Source: Nymphaea colorata
Taxonomy: Eukaryota > Streptophyta > Magnoliopsida > Nymphaeales > Nymphaeaceae
DNA: 64,000 nucleotides
Assembly: GCF_008831285.2 (NCBI RefSeq)
Contig: NC_045142.1
Location: 8,038,713-8,102,712, forward strand
Reading direction: 5' to 3'
In this document: positions 57,812 to 64,000 of the stretch, piece by piece
Numbering within the stretch: position 1 is the stretch's first letter
How the letters are laid out: each line of letters begins with the position of its first letter
Notes under the pieces: model-generated
Told to the model about the DNA's origin: nothing
Seen by the model: the letters and a program-made list of their open reading frames with translations, nothing else
Database searches by the model: none
Translations under genes and position numbers: made by a program

Positions 57812-58894
57812 CTCTCTTGTAATTTTTATGTTTTCCTCTAAAATTTTCTTTGTTTTCAAAACTTAGTCGTATGGGAAGCATGACAGATCTGATAAGGGAT
57901 ATGGAACATATGCTTTTTTCCATGGTTGAGCACCCAAATGCTTTTCACGCATCAAATCACCTTCTAAAGGCTACTGCTGTATGATACCATCTTTGTCAAG
58001 GAGACAAGCTTTCCAAAAAAGCTGCTAAAATGTTCATTAGCATGAAAAAGCAATTGACATGGGGATAGTGTGAATAGGTTTCATGTAAAAAATCAAAGGA
58101 AAAAGGAGGACGGCTGGCACACAGTGGCTGAACTTTTCTTTTTATATTCCTTTGTTTACTCATAGTGGAGAAAGATTTGGAGGCATACCATCAATGTCGG
58201 CATATTTTAAATGAAAAGATTGTTGCTTATTTTGCAACAAGGCATGCTTAATGAAAAAGATTTGTTACTCTTTCATCACATATCAAGTACATCCTCCAAA
58301 CCCATATTTTTCTTGAAATAGTTGGTATTATACAGTGATGATACATAATATGTTCGATGGTAATGAAGATTAGCAAGTCCAGGATTCAAAACTTAAATAA
58401 GTTGTCATGAATGGAATCTTTCTAGAACAAAAGAATTATTCTTTAATTAACAAAAGAAAAAAAAGAAATCATGACAAGTGTCAACTTGTGTGAAACAGGT
58501 CAGCAGTGGCAAATCTAATTAGAGGGTCCACTTGTTAGACCATCGCCTGTGGTGAACTTTCCAAAAGAGGACGACAATCACATTAGAATGGTGGGCATTT
58601 GTTTGGCGCCTTTGATGGAGCATATAAATACAGAGACACTAGGTATCCAAAGTGAAATAGTATAAACAACACTGGACTATGTGAAAATGACTCTCAGTCA
58701 ATATTTTATTCATTTGGTTGCTTGTACCTCACTTGCTTTTTTCAATTCTAAAAGACTGATTGGCATTATAAACACATATGGTTCTTTTATAAATCTGCAT
58801 AAAAAATTGGGAAGGTTCATAAAACACTTGAACAATTTTTAAGCAGATTCATAAAACATTTAAGTGCATGCTCTTACTATCAAGCAACCCTTAA
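57812..58894. other. Intergenic; nothing recognised
   Basis: AT-rich sequence without recognised genes or repeats. Confidence 0.5.
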
Positions 58895-59045
58895 AAGGTA
58901 GTTTTTGAAGCAGAAACATTTTGTAAGCGTCTCGTGAATCAGCTCCAAAGATTGGAGCAGGTTCATGTAACAATAGTTCTAATGCTCACTCTTTAGGGTA
59001 AATTCATAAGACACTCACAAAGTTTCTATGCTACCAAACAGCCTC
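58895..59045. mobile_element. Tourist-like MITE, first of a tandem pair
   Basis: 151 bp between TAA (58892-58894) and TAA (59046-59048). Left end AAGGTAGTTTTTGAAGCAGA and opposite-strand right end GAGGCTGTTTGGTAGCATAG, both continuing into GAAAC.TTTG. Non-coding. Confidence 0.7.
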
Positions 59046-59048
59046 TAA

Positions 59049-59209
59049 AGACCCATTTGTCCAATGGAACAGTTTGTAAATGTTCCATGAATATACTCTA
59101 AAATTGGGGTCAATATATATAACATTTTTAAGATGATCCATAAATCTATCCTAATCTTTAGGACATATTCATGAAATAGTTACATATTGTTTCATTGCCA
59201 AACAAGCCC
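59049..59209. mobile_element. Tourist-like MITE, second of a tandem pair
   Basis: 161 bp. Left end AGACCCATTTGTCCAATGGA and opposite-strand right end GGGCTTGTTTGGCAATGAAA. It starts directly after the TAA at 59046-59048 that also closes the previous unit and is closed by TAA at 59210-59212. Confidence 0.7.
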
Positions 59210-59657
59210 TAAAGACACAAAAGAAATGGAACATGTTGGTGCCTTATTTTAGACAAGGCATTTTAGAAGCGATGTCCTTGACAGTTCCAAACACCCCATA
59301 ATTCTCAAGGTTTGATGGCATGCCAACAAGATGAATGTGCATATGCCAGGCCCTGATTCCTCAAGTAAAACATGAAATCTAATGCCTCTCACTTCCTTAC
59401 TGGTTGTACATAAGTTCGATTTTATGTCTGAACTGATGGAATGTTTAGTGTCTTGTACTTGCATCAATCTTTGGTGTTGGCAACACATTAATTGGTTCCC
59501 TAGGTTTGAGATTCAAGGTCCATGTTTTTATTGATTGTACATATGTTGGAAACTTATATTTGAACTACTAGAAGGTTTAGTGTCCAGTGTTTGAGTAGAT
59601 ATTCAGATTTGGGATATGAGACCCATGGTTTGTTTCACACTTTCAGATGGACCCTAA

Positions 59658-59807
59658 GGGTTGTTTGTCATTCATAACAGATTGTTACTGTCTAGTATAT
59701 CTGCCCCAAAAATTTATGAAACAGTATGAAGGTTCCATGAATCTGTTTCAACTTTTGGGCTAGGTTCATTGGACAGTAACAATTTGTTACTAGTGCCAAA
59801 CGGCTTC
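59658..59807. mobile_element. Tourist-like MITE with long TIR
   Basis: 150 bp between TAA (59655-59657) and TAA (59808-59810). About 50 bases at each end are complementary at most positions: the left has ATTGTTACTGTC and CCCCAAAA, the opposite-strand right end has ATTGTTACTGTC and GCCCAAAA. The GTTTG.CA.T..TAACA motif is also in the 5580 copy. It could fold into one hairpin. Confidence 0.85.
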
Positions 59808-59810
59808 TAA

Positions 59811-59964
59811 GGGCTCATTTGGAAACATTAATGTTATGTTATTATTCTATGCATCAATAGTTATATTTATTAAATATTTTTAAAGAATGTTTAATGAATC
59901 TGCCCATTTTTTAAAAAAGATGCATGGAAGCGTAGCTTTTTTTTTTTTTTTTTTAAGCAGCCCC
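59811..59964. mobile_element. Tourist-like MITE, partner of the preceding one
   Basis: 154 bp between TAA (59808-59810) and TAA (59965-59967). Left end GGGCTCATTTGGAAACA; the opposite-strand right end GGGGCTGCTT runs into a long poly-A that has replaced part of the repeat. Assigned mainly from length, position and flanking TAA. Confidence 0.55.
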
Positions 59965-59967
59965 TAA

Positions 59968-62174
59968 GAGATAGTGCATGCTGCCAATTAAAGCAAAAAT
60001 TCAACTTTATTTCTGGCACATATCTTTTCTGAAATAGCTTTCTTGACCATTCGCATACCGCCGAAGCTTCGTATTCGATCCGGCCACTGAAGCACATGCA
60101 AGCAAGCAGCTGTCCCTCATATTTGTAGTCAATTGGAATTGAGGAAAGTTGACGCCTAAAGAGATTTGATAACTCAACTTCTAATATTTCACATCAATAC
60201 TTTAATTTAAACTTACATACGTGTCCTATCTTTTAGGGACACTTTATTCAAACAAGGCAGGCATGACAGTGTCGCTGGCACTATCTAGCATGTCCGTGTG
60301 ACATGGTTTAACTTAAGTAAAACTGGTTGCCAAACATGGATGGCCACTTAACTAAGATCTGTGGTTAACACGATCCAACATGTTACTGGTGCCAAACATG
60401 GACCCACTTGGGCAAGGAGCGTGCCAAGTAGGCCTATGGGCTCACCCTGCTATAACAAGGCCTGTCTATGGGCTCGTTGTTTGTACTTACAAATTGTACC
60501 ATGCAAGGGAACCATACTTTTATGTGGATGTGACCATAATTCATAAATTAATGCTCATTTATTGAAGAATACCCCGGCCCATCAATCACCCAATTTCTTC
60601 CCAATTGGGCCGATGACATAAGGACTCCCATGTCAAGGCTTGAAATTCAAGTGCTTTGGCATGCAGAAACCTAACCGTAGAATAAAATAAATTCATAAAC
60701 AAATGGACGGATATACGCAGTCGCACGCCTTACCTTACAATTTCAAGCGAGCTGAAGAATTCAACATCTAATAGATAGGGAAGTCTACTTGGACTTCGCC
60801 TAGTGGATGACAAGAAAGCCTCCGACTTTCCATGATAAGCATTTATTTCGTTTCACTTTAGGTCATGCTGACCTCATTTTCTCTACAGTCTCCGGGCCGG
60901 ATCCATGCTCAGTTTTACTCAATTTTTTTTTTTAAATTTTTATATTATTTTCATATACTAATGCTCCTCAAAGTGTCATATTTTTTAAATTAGTGTCCCT
61001 CATTCCAAAATTTCTAGTTTAGGGACTACCTGTTTTTATTGATGAATTGTTTTACGAGAGTTACCAAGCGGATAATCGGCCGAGCCCATTTGCATGGTCT
61101 AATTCGTGAAAGTCGATTGGTCCATATCTGGCCAATCAAAGGTCCAAGTGGGCGCACACCTGTCTTTTTTTTATAGCCAAAGAAAGCCAAGTTGGGCTAG
61201 TGTAAATCCATGCCAACCAATTTTGAAAAAGCCAAACTGCCTTTTCTAGGTCGGGTATAGCCAGAGAATACACTCGTGGTTGTTGACTTTAGCTTCCCTT
61301 CACTACCAAACTAGCAATGCCTTATCCCAACGGGGTTGGTCAAACAGGATTGAGTAGGAGCCGGCAGCGATCAGTCTCTTCTTCGATATATCGAGGGCCA
61401 ATTTTTGTTTACTGCAAACGAGTGGTTATCGATATGAGAGTGGAAGGAACGACATCTCGAGACATCAACACAAGCCTGTACCTTAGAAATGAGAAGTTGA
61501 GTGAAAGCTTCAACCTTTTTCAGGCCGTGTGCTCACAATGAACTAAACAATGTCTTGAAAAGGACAATATAATCGATGCCATCCCCATTCTGTTTTGCTG
61601 TTGCCACCCACTATTCAGTAAACTGATATATAACTAGTTCTTCTTTATTTGTTGATTTTTAAGTGCTGGTGTTGGCGGAATTGGATTATTTTATTTTTCT
61701 TTAGACAAAATAATGATTTGGTTCGAGGCTAGTCAAATATAGCAGAGTTTATTTAAACAGCATCATTGTGCAGTCGCGAATATTTTTTCCTTTTTTATTT
61801 GGGCTTCGAGACAACGTATTCATGAAAGCACTCCGGGTATTGATACAAGGGCTAATGATGTTAGTTTGTCCGTCATATCCAAGCATGTTTTGGTAGCTCA
61901 GCATATTCTTTTCCTTTTCCTTTTTTTTTTGTTTTTTAATTCAAGTTGGCTATAAATTATACTTTGCAGGAAGAAATGCTAGTTATGATGTCAGGTGTAC
62001 GTGGATGAGGAAGAAATACCTTTGAGTGACCAGATGGTGGTTTTCTATTTTGTGTTTTTGAAAACCATCCAAAAAGGTGTACTTGTAGCAACCAGGATTT
62101 TTTGTGATTGAATACACTTTTTGTGATGTTTTTAACAATACAAAATATAAAAACCTTCGATCATGAAACTAGTC

Positions 62175-62179
<5 letters not shown>
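59968..62179. other. Intergenic; nothing recognised
   Basis: No gene called. CCTTATCCCAACGGGGTTGG at 61320 resembles a phrase common in dispersed plant repeats, but no element borders were found. The open frame at 61317-61541 shows no domain. Confidence 0.45.
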
Positions 62180-62232
<53 letters not shown>

Positions 62233-62271
62233 AAAGAAAGAGAAAAAAGAAGAAGAATTGGTAAGTCCATA

Positions 62272-62323
<52 letters not shown>

Positions 62324-62370
62324 AGAAAAAGAAAGAGAAAAAAGAAGAAGAATTGGTAAGTCCATAATCT
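62180..62370. repeat. Tandem duplication of (AT)n plus purine-rich 45-mer
   Basis: An (AT)n tract of about 50 bp followed by a purine-rich stretch ending AAGAATTGGTAAGTCCATAA occurs twice back to back (about 62180-62273 and 62274-62368). The second copy is almost identical to the first, which implies a recent event. Confidence 0.9.
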
Positions 62371-62574
62371 CATATGTAAGAAATCATCATTGATGTCTCT
62401 AAAATAAAAGGATGGAAGGAAATCAAGAAAAAAAAGAATGGTATATGATATTTTACAAATCTAGTATTAATTAACAACTTTTTCTTATTAATGTACTTTA
62501 AGTATTTTATTTTAAAAAGACCAACGACCAAAATCATTCCTTCCACTTCTTGCACCTAAAGGTCACTTAGCTAC

Positions 62575-62577
<3 letters not shown>

Positions 62578-62643
<66 letters not shown>
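62578..62643. repeat. (CT)n(AT)n microsatellite
   Basis: CT dinucleotides to about 62610, then AT to 62643. Confidence 0.95.
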
Positions 62644-62650
<7 letters not shown>

Positions 62651-63182
62651 TAATTTTTAATCGATAGACTAGGTATGTACCATTATCTGAGAAGCGGTAT
62701 CTTATATTAGTGAGATGAGAAACTTGATTTAAACTACTACACTCGTATATAATTTTGAACGTGCAAAAGAGTAAATTTGTGAAAAAAATGTTGAGGACAT
62801 AATTCTAGAATATAGGCCATAAAGAAGCTATCATATCTCACTTGTTGAGGCACCTGTTGCATGGCATGACGTGTGAATTGACGTGGCAATGAATGAGAGC
62901 AACTAATCCGACAATAAATATATGTTTTTTTAACCGGTGTACTTCATCTAACTTTGGTGAGTATTTCAGATATCTATGACTGCACTAACGTGCAAACTCA
63001 TGTAACCGTAATGAAAAGAAAAAGATACTCAAATTTAATGCATTGCATGAGTTAGATTTTATGATCGTTCAGTTAAAGTACTTGTTTACAAATCCACACA
63101 AATTTCAGTTGAATTGAAGTTTAATTTTCCTTTTCTTTTTTAATATGCAATAATTTTTGTTTTTTAAACATGGGTTCATTTA
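62644..63182. other. Intergenic; nothing recognised
   Basis: AT-rich sequence without recognised genes. Confidence 0.5.
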
Positions 63183-63503
63183 GGGGTGCACAACCAAGCT
63201 ATGTTTATCACATTAACTAGAGCTAGCTCATTTCACTTCATAAAGAACTTCAAGTTTGAATCAATATAGGTAAACTCGTTTATTTCAATCATTCTCATCA
63301 ATACCGTGATAAATGACATCTTTGGTGTACAAAGTTTCTTCTTTAGTTTTTTAAAGATGGGCCTCAGTTTCGCTTAATCCTCGTGATGACCTTCTACTTG
63401 AAAATGTCTTTTTAATTCCTTGATGAAGCTTAAATCTGTTAGCTCGAACTCAACTGAAATTTGTGTAGGGTTCGAGCTGGCTCAACTCAGTCACAAACAT
63501 CCT
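63183..63503. mobile_element. Possible third GCTCGAGCT-type TA-flanked element
   Basis: Between TA (63181-63182) and TA (63504-63505). GGGGTGCACAACCAAGC on the left and, on the opposite strand, AGGATGTTTGTGACTGAG on the right, with TAGCTCGAACTCAACT and TTCGAGCTGGCTCAAC inside. The terminal match is weak; size and motif content resemble the copy at 56426. Confidence 0.4.
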
Positions 63504-63505
63504 TA

Positions 63506-64000
63506 GGTCGAGGGAGGTCGAGGGTGGAGTAAGGAATTTTTGGTTGAGGGGTACTTGAGTTATTAACAAGAGCCTAGAGTCAACACCACATGTGTCTAGA
63601 TCAAGGTCCAGCTCCCATTGCAATATAAATTTTTATGAGATGTGTGTGCAGTGGCCCACACCATGCTAGTGCCTTAGGATGATCTGAGATTATATACATA
63701 TATATATTAGTCACAGAAAGCATGCTTTTTTTTGGAAAAACCGTGAAAAAACGTGATAAATTAACTGTCCGTTTAAAACATAAAAAAAAAACATGTTTTA
63801 ACGTGTTTTTTGGCATTTTTTAGTTTTTTTTCACTTTTTTCAGTTTTTTTTATTGTCAAACAGTTTTTTTTTATTTGTTTCAAATGTACTTATCCTTTTA
63901 TGTTTGTGTTATGAGCTTCTCACTTATTTTATTTTTTTTCTATTTTTAGTATTTTAAAATTTTTTAAAATTGAGTTTATTTTTATTGTTTTTTTAAGGTC
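63506..64000. other. Right edge; nothing recognised
   Basis: AT-rich, with many T runs from 63720 on. No gene seen. Confidence 0.5.

Noticed and set aside
61317-61541. Open frame beginning in CCTTATCCCAACGGGGTTGG-like sequence
   Set aside because: The first part resembles a phrase common in dispersed plant repeats; the rest has no domain. No element borders were found, so neither a gene nor an element is called.

Overview
The window is nuclear DNA of a flowering plant. It is AT-rich, with GT-AG introns of several kb, one plant-type RBR ubiquitin ligase gene, many long (AT)n microsatellites, and layers of LTR retrotransposons and MITEs. The species cannot be fixed from this sequence. No bacterial, viral, CRISPR or organellar genes were seen.

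Left part (1-16.2 kb): the only convincing host gene is a three-exon minus-strand gene at 6612-15671 (open upstream to a GTG at 15704). It encodes an RNase H-like domain fused to a RING1-IBR-RING2 ubiquitin ligase. Its exon 1 and flanks (about 13.35-16.15 kb) are repeated at about 1.15-4.03 kb, so exon 1 of a second tandem paralogue (2917-3585) lies in the window and its other exons should lie beyond the left edge. The two copies differ: the right copy has lost its first ATG (now GTG) and 32 codons, while the left copy keeps both. A LINE remnant split by a tandem pair of MITEs lies just past the 3' end of the complete gene.

Middle part (16.4-45 kb): a pile of transposons. A MITE and a hAT-type MITE with a perfect 8-bp target duplication are followed by three same-orientation LTRs (19.7-27.2 kb). 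These belong to a large element with a roughly 1-kb internal region in which no coding domain is visible. Then come a decayed Ty1/copia element (27.7-30.5 kb) and a decayed Ty3/gypsy element of Tat type (about 30.5-45 kb), whose pol gene is interrupted by an inverted solo LTR of the same large family. The gypsy element ends in a long non-coding region of degenerate tandem repeats and a putative LTR with a TATA box. A hairpin just upstream of the polypurine tract is shared by the non-coding family and the gypsy element, which suggests a parasite/helper relationship.

Right part (45-64 kb): no gene could be recognised. It holds long AT microsatellites, a hAT MITE with a perfect target duplication, two or three TA-flanked elements rich in GCTCGAGCT motifs, a tRNA-derived SINE-like head, and Tourist-like MITEs of about 150-160 bp. 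The Tourist-like units occur as tandem pairs in which the two members share a single TAA/TTA; three such pairs occur in the window.
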